A stretch of 64,000 nucleotides of DNA from Ulva prolifera (GCA_023078555.1 CM041197.1:11939257-12003256), one strand, 5' to 3'; counted from the stretch's first letter, positions 12,041 through 26,696 are shown. Translations and numbers: made by a program. Notes: a model not told the origin generated them from the letters alone.

Positions 12041-15000
12041 AGCACCATACATAAGTCCCGAGCTGTGTACGTAAGTCCCGAGCAGTGTAGAGAAGTCCCG
12101 AGCACCATACATAAGTCCCTAGCATTGTACGTAAGTCCCGAGCAGTGTACGTAAGTCCCGAGCAGTGTACGTAAGTCCCGAGCACCATACATAAGTCCCT
12201 AGCAGTGTACGTAAGTCCCGAGCACCATACATAAGTCCCGAGCAGTGTACGTAAGTACCGAGCAGCGTACGTAAGTCCCGAGCATTGTACGTAAGTCCCG
12301 AGCAGTGTGCGTAAGTCCCGAGCACCATACATAAGTCCCTAGCAGTGTACGTAAGTCCCGAGCACCATACATAAGTCCCGAGCAGTGTACGTAAGTACCG
12401 AGCAGCGTACGTAAGTCCCGAGCACCATACGCACGTCCCGAGCACCACACGTAAGTCACGATCATCGTACGTAAGTCCCGAGCAGTGTACGTAAGTCCTG
12501 AGCACCATACATAAGTCCCGAGCAGTGTACGTAAGTCCCGAGCACCATACATAAGTCCCGAGCAGTGTACGTAAGTCCCGAGCACCATACAAAAGTCCCG
12601 AGCATTGTACGTAAGTCCCGAGCAGTGTGCGTAAGTCCCGAGCAGTGTACGTAAGTCCCGAGCACCATACATAAGTCCCTAGCAGTGTACGTAAGTCCCG
12701 AGCACCATACATAAGTCCCGAGCAGTGTACGTAAGTACCGAGCAGCGTACGTAAGTCCCGAGCACCATACGCACGTCCCGAGCACCACACGTAAGTCACG
12801 AGCATCGTACGTAAGTCCCGAGCAGTGTACGTAAGTCCCGAGCACCATACATAAGTCCCTAGCAGTGTACGTAAGTCCCGAGCACCATACATAAGTCCCG
12901 AGCAGTGTACGTAAGTACCGAGCACCATACATAAGTCCCGAGCATTGTACGTTAGTCCCGAGCAGTGTGCGTAAGTCCCGAGCCGTGTACGTAAGTCCCG
13001 AGCACCATACATAAGTCCCGAGCAGTGTACGTAAGTACCGAGCAGCATACATAAGTCCCGAGCAGTGTACGTAAGTCCCGAGCACCATACAAAAGTCCCG
13101 AGCATTGTACGTAAGTCCCGAGCACCATACGTAGGTCCCAAGCAGTGTACGTAAATCCCGAGCAGTGTACGTAAGTCCCGAGCACCATACATAAGTCCCG
13201 AGCAGTGTACGTAAGTCCCGAGCACCATACATAAGTCCCTAGCAGTGTACGTAAGTCCCGAGCAGTGTACGTAAGTCCCGAGCACCATACATAAGTCCCG
13301 AGCTGTGTACGTAAGTCCCGAGCAGTGTAGAGAAGTCCCGAGCACCATACATAAGTCCCTAGCATTGTACGTAAGTCCCGAGCAGTGTACGTAAGTCCCG
13401 AGCAGTGTACGTAAGTCCCGAGCACCATACATAAGTCCCTAGCAGTGTACGTAAGTCCCGAGCACCATACATAAGTCCCGAGCAGTGTACGTAAGTACCG
13501 AGCAGCGTACGTAAGTCCCGAGCACCATACGCACGTCCCGAGCACCACACGTAAGTCACGAGCATCGTACGTAAGTCCCGAGCAGTGTACGTAAGTCCCG
13601 AGCACCATACATAAGTCCCTAGCAGTGTACGTAAGTCCCGAGCACCATACATAAGTCCCGAGCAGTGTACGTAAGTACCGAGCACCATACATAAGTCCCG
13701 AGCATTGTACGTTAGTCCCGAGCAGTGTGCGTAAGTCCCGAGCCGTGTACGTAAGTCCCGAGCACCATACATAAGTCCCGAGCAGTGTACGTAAGTCCCG
13801 AGCACCATACAAAAGTCCCGAGCATTGTACGTAAGTCCCGAGCACCATACGTAAGTCCCGAGCAGTGTACGTAAATCCCGAGCAGTGTACGTAAGTCCCG
13901 AGCACCATACATAAGTCCCGAGCAGTGTACGTAAGTCCCGAGCACCATACATAAGTCCCTAGCAGTGTACGTAAGTCCCGAGCACCATACATAAGTCCCG
14001 AGCAGTGTACGTAAGTCCCGAGCACCATACATAAGTCCCGAGCAGTGTACGTAAATCCCGAGCAGTGTACGTAAGTCCCGAGCACCATACATAAGTCCCG
14101 AGCAGTGTACGTAAGTCCCGAGCACCATACATAAGTCCCTAGCAGTGTACGTAAGTCCCGAGCACCATACATAAGTCCCGAGCAGTGTACGTAAGTACCG
14201 AGCAGCGTACGTAAGTCCCGAGCACCATACGCCCGTCCCGAGCAGCACACGTAAGTCACGAGCATCGTACGTAAGTCCCGAGCAGTGTACGTAAGTCCCG
14301 AGCACCATACATAAGTCCCGAGCAGTGTACGTAAGTCCCGAGCACCATACATAAGTCCCTAGCAGTGTACGTAAGTCCCGAGCAGTGTACGTAAGTCCCG
14401 AGCACCATACATAAGTCCCGAGCTGTGTACGTAAGTCCCGAGCAGTGTAGAGAAGTCCCGAGCACCATACATAAGTCCCTAGCATTGTACGTAAGTCCCG
14501 AGCAGTGTACGTAAGTCCCGAGCAGTGTACGTAAGTCCCGAGCACCATACATAAGTCCCTAGCAGTGTACGTAAGTCCCGAGCACCATACATAAGTCCCG
14601 AGCAGTGTACGTAAGTACCGAGCAGCGTACGTAAGTCCCGAGCATTGTACGTAAGTCCCGAGCAGTGTGCGTAAGTCCCGAGCAGTGTACGTAAGTCCCG
14701 AGCACCATACATAAGTCCCTAGCAGTGTACGTAAGTCCCGAGCACCATACATAAGTCCCGAGCAGTGTACGTAAGTTCCGAGCAGCGTACGTAAGTCCCG
14801 AGCACCATACGCACGTCCCGAGCACCACACGTAAGTCACGATCATCGTACGTAAGTCCCGAGCAGTGTACGTAAGTCCTGAGCACCATACATAAGTCCCG
14901 AGCAGTGTACGTAAGTCCCGAGCACCATACATAAGTCCCGAGCAGTGTACGTAAGTCCCGAGCACCATACAAAAGTCCCGAGCATTGTACGTAAGTCCCG

Positions 15001-18000
15001 AGCACCATACGTAACTCCCGAGCAGTGTACGTAAATCCCGAGCAGTGTACGTAAGTCCCGAGCACCATACATAAGTCCCGAGCAGTGTACGTAAGTCCCG
15101 AGCACCATACATAAGTCCCTAGCAGTGTACGTAAGTCCCGAGCAGTGTACGTAAGTCCCGAGCACCATACATAAGTCCCGAGCTGTGTACGTAAGTCCCG
15201 AGCAGTGTAGAGAAGTCCCGAGCACCATACATAAGTCCCTAGCATTGTACGTAAGTCCCGAGCAGTGTACGTAAGTCCCGAGCAGTGTACGTAAGTCCCG
15301 AGCACCATACATAAGTCCCTAGCAGTGTACGTAAGTCCCGAGCACCATACATAAGTCCCGAGCAGTGTACGTAAGTACCGAGCAGCGTACGTAAGTCCCG
15401 AGCACCATACGCACGTCCCGAGCACCACACGTAAGTCACGAGCATCGTACGTAAGTCCCGAGCAGTGTAAGTAAGTCCCGAGCACCATACATAAGTCCCT
15501 AGCAGTGTACGTAAGTCCCGAGCACCATACATAAGTCCCGAGCAGTGTACGTAAGTACCGAGCACCATACATAAGTCCCGAGCATTGTACGTTAGTCCCG
15601 AGCAGTGTGCGTAAGTCCCGAGCCGTGTACGTAAGTCCCGAGCACCATACATAAGTCCCGAGCAGTGTACGTAAGTACCGAGCAGCATACATAAGTCCCG
15701 AGCAGTGTACGTAAGTCCCGAGCACCATACAAAAGTCCCGAGCATTGTACGTAAGTCCCGAGCACCATACGTAACTCCCGAGCAGTGTACGTAAATCCCG
15801 AGCAGTGTACGTAAGTCCCGAGCACCATACATAAGTCCCGAGCAGTGTACGTAAGTCCCGAGCACCATACATAAGTCCCTAGCAGTGTACGTAAGTCCCG
15901 AGCACCATACATAAGTCCCGAGCAGTGTACGTAAGTACCGAGCAGTGTACGTAAGTCCCGAGCACCATACATAAGTCCCGAGCTGTGTACGTAAGTCCCG
16001 AGCAGTGTAGAGAAGTCCCGAGCACCATACATAAGTCCCTAGCATTGTACGTAAGTCCCGAGCAGTGTACGTAAGTCCCGAGCAGTGTACGTAAGTCCCG
16101 AGCACCATACATAAGTCCCTAGCAGTGTACGTAAGTCCCGAGCACCATACATAAGTCCCGAGCAGTGTACGTAAGTACCGAGCAGCGTACGTAAGTCCCG
16201 AGCACCATACGCACGTCCCGAGCACCACACGTAAGTCACGAGCATCGTACGTAAGTCCCGAGCAGTGTAAGTAAGTCCCGAGCACCATACATAAGTCCCT
16301 AGCAGTGTACGTAAGTCCCGAGCACCATACATAAGTCCCGAGCAGTGTACGTAAGTACCGAGCACCATACATAAGTCCCGAGCATTGTACGTTAGTCCCG
16401 AGCAGTGTGCGTAAGTCCCGAGCCGTGTACGTAAGTCCCGAGCACCATACATAAGTCCCGAGCAGTGTACGTAAGTACCGAGCAGCATACATAAGTCCCG
16501 AGCAGTGTACGTAAGTCCCGAGCACCATACAAAAGTCCCGAGCATTGTACGTAAGTCCCGAGCACCATACGTAACTCCCGAGCAGTGTACGTAAATCCCG
16601 AGCAGTGTACGTAAGTCCCGAGCACCATACATAAGTCCCGAGCAGTGTACGTAAGTCCCGAGCACCATACATAAGTCCCTAGCAGTGTACGTAAGTCCCG
16701 AGCAGTGTACGTAAGTCCCGAGCACCATACATAAGTCCCGAGCTGTGTACGTAAGTCCCGAGCAGTGTAGAGAAGTCCCGAGCACCATACATAAGTCCCT
16801 AGCATTGTACGTAAGTCCCGAGCAGTGTACGTAAGTCCCGAGCAGTGTACGTAAGTCCCGAGCACCATACAAAAGTCCCGAGCATTGTACGTAAGTCCCG
16901 AGCACCATACGTAAGTCCCGAGCAGTGTACGTAAATCCCGAGCAGTGTACGTAAGTCCCGAGCACCATACATAAGTCCCGAGCAGTGTACGTAAGTCCCG
17001 AGCACCATACATAAGTCCCTAGCAGTGTACGTAAGTCCCGAGCACCATACATAAGTCCCGAGCAGTGTACGTAAGTCCCGAGCACCATACATAAGTCCCG
17101 AGCAGTGTACGTAAATCCCGAGCAGTGTACGTAAGTCCCGAGCACCATACATAAGTCCCGAGCAGTGTACGTAAGTCCCGAGCACCATACATAAGTCCCT
17201 AGCAGTGTACGTAAGTCCCGAGCACCATACATAAGTCCCGAGCAGTGTACGTAAGTACCGAGCAGCGTACGTAAGTCCCGAGCACCATACGCCCGTCCCG
17301 AGCACCACACGTAAGTCACGAGCATCGTACGTAAGTCCCGAGCAGTGTACGTAAGTCCCGAGCACCATACATAAGTCCCGAGCAGTGTACGTAAGTCCCG
17401 AGCACCATACATAAGTCCCTAGCAGTGTACGTAAGTCCCGAGCAGTGTACGTAAGTCCCGAGCACCATACATAAGTCCCGAGCTGTGTACGTAAGTCCCG
17501 AGCAGTGTAGAGAAGTCCCGAGCACCATACATAAGTCCCTAGCATTGTACGTAAGTCCCGAGCAGTGTACGTAAGTCCCGAGCAGTGTACGTAAGTCCCG
17601 AGCACCATACATAAGTCCCTAGCAGTGTACGTAAGTCCCGAGCACCATACATAAGTCCCGAGCAGTGTACGTAAGTACCGAGCAGCGTACGTAAGTCCCG
17701 AGCATTGTACGTAAGTCCCGAGCAGTGTGCGTAAGTCCCGAGCAGTGTACGTAAGTCCCGAGCACCATACATAAGTCCCTAGCAGTGTACGTAAGTACCG
17801 AGCAGCGTACGTAAGTCCCGAGCACCATACGCACGTCCCGAGCACCACACGTAAGTCCCGAGCACCATACGCACGTCCCGAGCACCACACGTAAGTCACG
17901 ATCATCGTACGTAAGTCCCGAGCAGTGTACGTAAGTCCTGAGCACCATACATAAGTCCCGAGCAGTGTACGTAAGTCCCGAGCACCATACATAATTCCCG

Positions 18001-20440
18001 AGCAGTGTACGTAAGTCCCGAGCACCATACAAAAGTCCCGAGCATTGTACGTAAGTCCCGAGCACCATACGTAACTCCCGAGCAGTGTACGTAAATCCCG
18101 AGCAGTGTACGTAAGTCCCGAGCACCATACATAAGTCCCGAGCAGTGTACGTAAGTCCCGAGCACCATACATAAGTCCCTAGCAGTGTACGTAAGTCCCG
18201 AGCAGTGTACGTAAGTCCCGAGCACCATACATAAGTCCCGAGCTGTGTACGTAAGTCCCGAGCAGTGTAGAGAAGTCCCGAGCACCATACATAAGTCCCT
18301 AGCATTGTACGTAAGTCCCGAGCAGTGTACGTAAGTCCCGAGCAGTGTACGTAAGTCCCGAGCACCATACATAAGTCCCTAGCAGTGTACGTAAGTCCCG
18401 AGCACCATACATAAGTCCCGAGCAGTGTACGTAAGTACCGAGCAGCGTACGTAAGTCCCGAGCACCATACGCACGTCCCGAGCACCACACGTAAGTCACG
18501 AGCATCGTACGTAAGTCCCGAGCAGTGTACGTAAGTCCCGAGCACCATACATAAGTCCCTAGCAGTGTACGTAAGTCCCGAGCACCATACATAAGTCCCG
18601 AGCAGTGTACGTAAGTACCGAGCACCATACATAAGTCCCGAGCATTGTACGTTAGTCCCGAGCAGTGTGCGTAAGTCCCGAGCCGTGTACGTAAGTCCCG
18701 AGCACCATACATAAGTCCCGAGCAGTGTACGTAAGTACCGAGCAGCATACATAAGTCCCGAGCAGTGTACGTAAGTCCCGAGCACCATACAAAAGTCCCG
18801 AGCATTGTACGTAAGTCCCGAGCACCATACGTAACTCCCGAGCAGTGTACGTAAATCCCGAGCAGTGTACGTAAGTCCCGAGCACCATACATAAGTCCCG
18901 AGCAGTGTACGTAAGTCCCGAGCACCATACATAAGTCCCTAGCAGTGTACGTAAGTCCCGAGCAGTGTACGTAAGTCCCGAGCACCATACATAAGTCCCG
19001 AGCTGTGTACGTAAGTCCCGAGCAGTGTAGAGAAGTCCCGAGCACCATACATAAGTCCCTGGCATTGTACGTAAGTCCCGAGCAGTGTACGTAAGTCCCG
19101 AGCAGTGTACGTAAGTCCCGAGCACCATACAAAAGTCCCGAGCATTGTACGTAAGTCCCGAGCACCATACGTAAGTCCCGAGCAGTGTACGTAAATCCCG
19201 AGCAGTGTACGTAAGTCCCGAGCATCATACATAAGTCCCGAGCAGTGTACGTAAGTCCCGAGCACCATACATAAGTCCCTAGCAGTGTACGTAAGTCCCG
19301 AGCACCATACATAAGTCCCGAGCAGTGTACGTAAGTCCCGAGCACCATACATAAGTCCCGAGCAGTGTACGTAAATCCCGAGCAGTGTACGTAAGTCCCG
19401 AGCACCATACATAAGTCCCGAGCAGTGTACGTAAGTCCCGAGCACCATACATAAGTCCCTAGCAGTGTACGTAAGTCCCGAGCACCATACATAAGTCCCG
19501 AGCAGTGTACGTAAGTACCGAGCAGCGTACGTAAGTCCCGAGCACCATACGCCCGTCCCGAGCACCACACGTAAGTCACGAGCATCGTACGTAAGTCCCG
19601 AGCAGTGTACGTAAGTCCCGAGCACCATACATAAGTCCCGAGCAGTGTACGTAAGTCCCGAGCACCATACATAAGTCCCTAGCAGCGTACGTAAGTCCCG
19701 AGCAGTGTACGTAAGTCCCGAGCACCATACATAAGTCCCGAGCTGTGTACGTAAGTCCCGAGCAGTGTAGAGAAGTCCCGAGCACCATACATAAGTCCCT
19801 AGCATTGTACGTAAGTCCCGAGCAGTGTACGTAAGTCCCGAGCAGTGTACGTAAGTCCCGAGCACCATACATAAGTCCCTAGCAGTGTACGTAAGTCCCG
19901 AGCACCATACATAAGTCCCGAGCAGTGTACGTAAGTACCGAGCAGCGTACGTAAGTCCCGAGCATTGTACGTAAGTCCCGAGCAGTGTGCGTAAGTCCCG
20001 AGCAGTGTACGTAAGTCCCGAGCACCATACATAAGTCCCGATCAGTGTACGTAAGTACCGAGCAGCGTACGTAAGTCCCGAGCACCATACGCACGTCCCG
20101 AGCACCACACGTAAGTCACGATCATCGTACGTAAGTCCCGAGCAGTGTACGTAAGTCCCGAGCACCATACATAAGTCCCGAGCAGTGTACGTAAGTCGCG
20201 AGCACCATACATAAGTCCCGAGCAGTGTACGTAAGTCCCGAGCACCATACATAAGTCCCTAGCAGTGTACGTAAGTCCCGAGCACCATACATAAGTCCCG
20301 AGCAGTGTACGTAAGTCCCGAGCACCATACAAAAGTCCCGAGCAGTGTACGTAAGTCCCGAGCACCATACATAAGTCCCTAGCAGTGTACGTAAGTCCCG
20401 AGCAGTGTAGAGAAGTCCCGAGCACCATACATAAGTCCCT
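12041..20440. repeat. Higher-order repeat of about 760 bp
   Basis: A rare pair of units, AGCTGTGTACG followed by AGCAGTGTAGAGAAG, acts as a landmark. The AGCTGTG unit occurs at 12061, 13301, 14421, 15181, 15981, 16741, 17481, 18241, 19001 and 19741. From 14421 on, spacing is 740 to 800 bp (37 to 40 units, mostly 38). A longer period of about 3,000-3,060 bp, four such blocks, is also visible: 14421 to 17481 and 15181 to 18241. Copies differ by scattered substitutions and whole-unit gains or losses. Limits are approximate. Confidence 0.85.
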
Positions 20441-22918
20441 AGCATTGTACGTAAGTCCCGAGCAGTGTACGTAAGTCCCGAGCAGTGTACGTAAGTCCCG
20501 AGCACCATACATAAGTCCCTAGCAGTGTACGTAAGTCCCGAGCACCATACATAAGTCCCGAGCAGTGTACGTAAGTACCGAGCAGCGTACGTAAGTCCCG
20601 AGCATTGTACGTAAGTCCCGAGCAGTGTGCGTAAGTCCCGAGCAGTGTACGTAAGTCCCGAGCACCATACATAAGTCCCGAGCAGTGTACGTAAGTACCG
20701 AGCAGCGTACGTAAGTCCCGAGCACCATACGCACGTCCCGAGCACCACACGTAAGTCACGATCATCGTACGTAAGTCCCGAGCAGTGTACGTAAGTCCCG
20801 AGCACCATACATAAGTCCCGAGCAGTGTACGTAAGTCGCGAGCACCATACATAAGTCCCGAGCAGTGTACGTAAGTCCCGAGCACCATACATAAGTCCCG
20901 AGCAGTGTACGTAAGTCCCGAGCACCATACGTAACTCCCGAGCAGTGTACGTAAATCCCGAGCAGTGTACGTAAGTCACGAGCATCGTACGTAAGTCCCG
21001 AGCAGTGTACGTAAGTCCCGAGCACCATACATAAGTCCCGAGCAGTGTACGTAAGTCGCGAGCACCATACATAAGTCCCTAGCAGTGTACGTAAGTCCCG
21101 AGCACCATACATAAGTCCCGAGCAGTGTACGTAAGTCCCGAGCACCATACATAAGTCCCGAGCAGTGTGCGTAAGTCCCGAGCAGTGTACGTAAGTCCCG
21201 AGCACCATACATAAGTCCCGAGCAGTGTACGTAAGTCCCGAGCACCATACATAAGTCCCGAGCAGTGTGCGTAAGTCCCGAGCAGTGTACGTAAGTCCCG
21301 AGCACCATACATAAGTCCCTAGCAGTGTACGTAAGTCCCGTGCACCATACATAAGTCCCGAGCAGTGTACGTAAGTCCCGAGCAGTGTACATAAGTCTTG
21401 AGCACCATACATAAGTCCCGAGCAGTGTACGTAAGTCCCGAGCACCATACATAAGTCCCTAGCAGTGTACGTAAGTCCCAAGCACCATACATAAGTCCCT
21501 AGCATTGTACGTAAGTCCCGAGCAGTGTGCGTAAGTCCCGAGCAGTGTACGTAAGTCCCGAGCACCATACATAAGTCCCTAGCAGTGTACGTAAGTCCCG
21601 AGCACCATACATAAGTCCCGAGCAGTGTACGTAAGTCCCGAGCAGTGTACGTAAGTCCCGAGCACCATACATAAGTCCCTAGCAGTGTACGTAAGTCCCG
21701 AGCACCATACATAAGTCCCGAGCAGTGTACGTAAGTCCCGAGCACCATACAAAAGTCCCGAGCATTGTACGTAAGTCCCGAGCACCATACGTAAGTCCCG
21801 AGCAGTGTACGTAAGTCCCGAGCAGTGTACGTAAGTCCCGAGCACCATACATAAGTCCCGAGCAGTGTACGTAAGTCCCGAGCACCATACATAAGTCCCT
21901 AGCAGTGTACGTAAGTCCCGTGCACCATACATAAGTCCCGAGCAGTGTACGTAAGTCCCGAGCAGTGTACATAAGTCTTGAGCACCATACATAAGTCCCG
22001 AGCAGTGTACGTAAGTCCCGAGCAGTGTACATAAGTCCCAAGCACCATACATAAGTCCCTAGCATTGTACGTAAGTCCCGAGCAGTGTGCGTAAGTCCCG
22101 AGCAGTGTACGTAAGTCCCGAGCACCATACATAAGTCCCTAGCAGTGTACGTAAGTCCCGAGCACCATACATAAGTCCCGAGCAGTGTACGTAAGTCCCG
22201 AGCACCATACAAAAGTCCCGAGCATTGTACGTAAGTCCCGAGCACCATACGTAAGTCCCGAGCAGTGTACGTAAGTCCCGAGCAGTGTACGTAAGTCCCG
22301 AGCACCATACATAAGTCCCGAGCAGTGTACGTAAGTCCCGAGCACCATACATAAGTCCCTAGCAGTGTACGTAAGTCCCGAGCACCATACATAAGTCCCG
22401 AGCAGTGTACGTAAGTCCCGAGCAGTGTACGTAAGTCCCGAGCACCATACATAAGTCCCGAGCAGTGTACGTAAGTCCCGAGCACCATACATAAGTCCCG
22501 AGCAGTGTACGTAAGTCCCGAGCAGTGTACGTAAGTCCCGAGCACCATACATAAGTCCCGAGCAGTGTACGTAAGTCCCGAGCAGTGTACATAAGTCCCG
22601 AGCACCATACATAAGTCCCTAGCATTGTACGTAAGTCCCGAGCAGTGTACGTAAGTCCCGAGCAGTGTACGTAAGTCCCGAGCACCATACATAAGTCCCG
22701 AGCATTGTACGTAAGTCCCGAGCAGTGTACATAAGTCCCGAGCACCATACATAAGTCCCTAGCATTGTACGTAGGTCCCGAGCAGTGTACGTAAGTCCCG
22801 AGCAGTGTACGTAAGTCCCGAGCACCATACATAAGTCCCGAGCAGTGTACGTAAGTCCCGAGCAGTGTACGTAAGTCCCGAGCAGTGTACGTAAGTCCCG
22901 AGCACCATACATAAGTCC

Positions 22919-22937
22919 CTAGCAATGTACGTAAACC
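22919..22937. repeat. 19-bp phase-shifting satellite unit, copy 4
   Basis: Same 19-bp unit, here followed by CGTGCACTATACGCACG, a second-generation context shared by copies 4 to 8. Confidence 0.9.
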
Positions 22938-23779
22938 CGTGCACTATACGCACGTCCCGAGCAGCGTACGTAAGTCCCGAGCACCATACGCACGTCCCGA
23001 GCACCACACGTAAGTCGCGAGCACCATACATAAGTCCCTAGCAGGGTACGTAAGTCCCGAGCACCATACATAAGTCCCGAGCAGTGTACGTAAGTCCCGA
23101 GCAGTGTACATAAGTCCCGAGCAGTGTACGTAAGTCCCGAGCAGTGTACGTAAGTCCCGAGCACCATACATAAGTCCCGAGCAGTGTACGTAAGTCCCGA
23201 GCAGTGTACATAAGTCTTGAGCACCATACATAAGTCCCGAGCAGTGTACGTAAGTCCCGAGCAGTGTACGTAAGTCCCGAGCACCATACATAAGTCCCGA
23301 GCAGTGTACGTAAGTACCGAGCAGCGTACGTAAGTCCCGAGCACCATACGCACGTCCCGAGCACCACACGTAAGTCACGATCATCGTACGTAAGTCCCGA
23401 GCAGTGTACGTAAGTCCCGAGCACCATACATAAGTCCCGAGCAGTGTACGTAAGTCCCGAGCACCATACATAAGTCCCGAGCAGTGTACGTAAGTCCCGA
23501 GCACCATACATAAGTCCCGAGCAGTGTACGTAAGTCCCGAGCACCATACATAAGTCCCGAGCAGTGTACGTAAGTCCCGAGCACCATACAAAAGTCCCGA
23601 GCAGTGTACGTAAGTCCCGAGCACCATACATAAGTCCCTAGCAGTGTACGCAAGTACCGAGCAGCGTACGTAAGTCCCGAGCAGCGTACGTAAGTCCCGA
23701 GCAGTTTACGTAAGTCCCGAGCACCATACATAAGTCCCGAGCAGTGTACGTAAGTCCCGAGCAGTGTACATAAGTCCCG

Positions 23780-26197
23780 AGCAGTGTGCGTAAGTCCCGA
23801 GCAGTGTACGTAAGTCCCGAGCACCATACATAAGTCCCGAGCAGTGTACGTAAGTCCCGAGCACCATACATAAGTCCCGAGCAGTGTGCGTAAGTCCCGA
23901 GCAGTGTACGTAAGTCCCGAGCACCATACATAAGTCCCGAGCAGTGTACGTAAGTCCCGAGCACCATACATAAGTCCCTAGCAGTGTACGTAAGTCCCGT
24001 GCACCATACATAAGTCCCGAGCAGTGTACGTAAGTCCCGAGCAGTGTACATAAGTCTTGAGCACCATACATAAGTCCCGAGCAGTGTACGTAAGTCCCGA
24101 GCAGTGTACATAAGTCCCAAGCACCATACATAAGTCCCTAGCATTGTACGTAAGTCCCGAGCAGTGTGCGTAAGTCCCGAGCAGTGTACGTAAGTCCCGA
24201 GCACCATACATAAGTCCCTAGCAGTGTACGTAAGTCCCGAGCACCATACATAAGTCCCGAGCAGTGTACGTAAGTCCCGAGCACCATACAAAAGTCCCGA
24301 GCATTGTACGTAAGTCCCGAGCACCATACGTAAGTCCCGAGCAGTGTACGTAAGTCCCGAGCAGTGTACGTAAGTCCCGAGCACCATACATAAGTCCCGA
24401 GCAGTGTACGTAAGTCCCGAGCACCATACATAAGTCCCGAGCAGTGTACGTAAGTCCCGAGCACCATACAAAAGTCCCGAGCATTGTACGTAAGTCCCGA
24501 GCACCATACGTAAGTCCCGAGCAGTGTACGTAAGTCCCGAGCAGTGTACGTAAGTCCCGAGCACCATACATAAGTCCCGAGCAGTGTACGTAAGTCCCGA
24601 GCACCATACATAAGTCCCCAGCAGTGTACGTAAGTCCCGAGCACCATACATAAGTCCCGAGCAGTGTACGTAAGTCCCGAGCAGTGTACGTAAGCCCCGA
24701 GCACCATACATAAGTCCCGAGCAGTGTACGTAAGTACCGAGCAGCGTACGTAAGTCCCGAGCACCATACGCACGTCCCGAGCACCACACGTAAGTCACGA
24801 TCATCGTACGTAAGTCCCGAGCAGTGTACGTAAGTCCCGAGCACCATACATAAGTCCCGAGCAGTGTACGTAAGTCCCGAGCACCATACATAAGTCCCGA
24901 GCAGTGTACGTAAGTCCCGAGCACCATACATAAGTCCCTAGCAGTGTACGTAAGTCCCGAGCACCATACATAAGTCCCGAGCAGTGTACGTAAGTCCCGA
25001 GCACCATACAAAAGTCCCGAGCAGTGTACGTAAGTCCCGAGCACCATACATAAGTCCCTAGCAGTGTACGCAAGTACCGAGCAGCGTACGTAAGTCCCGA
25101 GCAGCGTACGTAAGTCCCGAGCAGTGTACGTAAGTCCCGAGCACCATACATAAGTCCCTAGCAGTGTACGTAAGTCCCGAGCACCATAAATAAGTCCCGA
25201 GCAGTGTACGTAAGTCCCGAGCACCATACATAAGTCCCGAGCAGTGTGCGTAAGTCCCGAGCAGTGTACGTAAGTCCCGAGCACCATACATAAGTCCCGA
25301 GCAGTGTACGTAAGTCCCGAGCACCATACATAAGTCCCGAGCAGTGTGCGTAAGTCCCGAGCAGTGTACGTAAGTCCCGAGCACCATACATAAGTCCCGA
25401 GCAGTGTACGTAAGTCCCGAGCACCATACATAAGTCCCTAGCAGTGTACGTAAGTCCCGTGCACCATACATAAGTCCCGAGCAGTGTACGTAAGTCCCGA
25501 GCAGTGTACATAAGTCTTGAGCACCATACATAAGTCCCGAGCAGTGTACGTAAGTCCCGAGCAGTGTACATAAGTCCCAAGCACCATACATAAGTCCCTA
25601 GCATTGTACGTAAGTCCCGAGCAGTGTGCGTAAGTCCCGAGCAGTGTACGTAAGTCCCGAGCACCATACATAAGTCCCTAGCAGTGTACGTAAGTCCCGA
25701 GCACCATACATAAGTCCCGAGCAGTGTACGTAAGTCCCGAGCACCATACAAAAGTCCCGAGCATTGTACGTAAGTCCCGAGCACCATACGTAAGTCCCGA
25801 GCAGTGTACGTAAGTCCCGAGCAGTGTACGTAAGTCCCGAGCACCATACATAAGTCCCGAGCAGTGTACGTAAGTCCCGAGCACCATACATAAGTCCCGA
25901 GCAGTGTACGTAAGTCCCGAGCACCATACAAAAGTCCCGAGCATTGTACGTAAGTCCCGAGCACCATACGTAAGTCCCGAGCAGTGTACGTAAGTCCCGA
26001 GCAGTGTACGTAAGTCCCGAGCACCATACATAAGTCCCGAGCAGTGTACGTAAGTCCCGAGCACCATACATAAGTCCCTAGCAGTGTACGTAAGTCCCGA
26101 GCACCATACATAAGTCCCGAGCAGTGTACGTAAGTCCCGAGCAGTGTACGTAAGTCCCGAGCACCATACATAAGTCCCGAGCAGTGTACGTAAGTCC
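23780..26197. repeat. 1,460-bp duplication in satellite region II
   Basis: Positions about 23780-24737 match about 25240-26197 at an offset of 1,460 bp (73 units) with few differences, for example CCCCAGCAG against CCCTAGCAG near 24618. A 180-bp (nine-unit) duplication is nested in each copy: 24281 against 24461 and 25741 against 25921. Duplication at two scales therefore happened in order, the small one first. Confidence 0.85.
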
Positions 26198-26677
26198 CGA
26201 GCACCATACATAAGTCCCGAGCAGTGTACGTAAGTCCCGAGCAGTGTACGTAAGTCCCGAGCACCATACATAAGTCCCGAGCAGTGTACGTAAGTCCCGA
26301 GCAGTGTACATAAGTCCCGAGCACCATACATAAGTCCCTAGCATTGTACGTAAGTCCCGAGCAGTGTACGTAAGTCCCGAGCAGTGTACGTAAGTCCCGA
26401 GCACCATACATAAGTCCCGAGCATTGTACGTAAGTCCCGAGCAGTGTACATAAGTCCCGAGCACCATACATAAGTCCCTAGCATTGTACGTAAGTCCCGA
26501 GCAGTGTACGTAAGTCCCGAGCAGTGTACGTAAGTCCCGAGCACCATACATAAGTCCCGAGCAGTGTACGTAAGTCCCGAGCAGTGTACGTAAGTCCCGA
26601 GCACCATACATAAGTCCCGAGCATTGTACGTAAGTCCCGAGCAGTGTACATAAGTCCCGAGCACCATACATAAGTCC

Positions 26678-26696
26678 CTAGCAATGTACGTAAACC
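26678..26696. repeat. 19-bp phase-shifting satellite unit, copy 5
   Basis: Same 19-bp unit and CACTATACGC context as copy 4, 3,759 bp downstream of it. Confidence 0.9.

Larger units (their letters stand above)
1..20400. repeat. Satellite region I (CACCACACG-module subfamily)
   Basis: This part of the array is marked by a recurrent three-unit module: an A-like unit ending ACGCACGTCC, then CGAGCACCACACGTAAGTCA, then CGAGCATCGTACGTAAGTCC. It is usually preceded by AAGTACCGAGCAGCG. The module recurs every few hundred bases (for example near 740, 1300, 2440, 3510, 6190, 7130, 8020, 9430, 10770). The right limit is approximate because the module continues in a CGATCATCG form to about 32.1 kb. No gene is present in this stretch. 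Confidence 0.75.
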
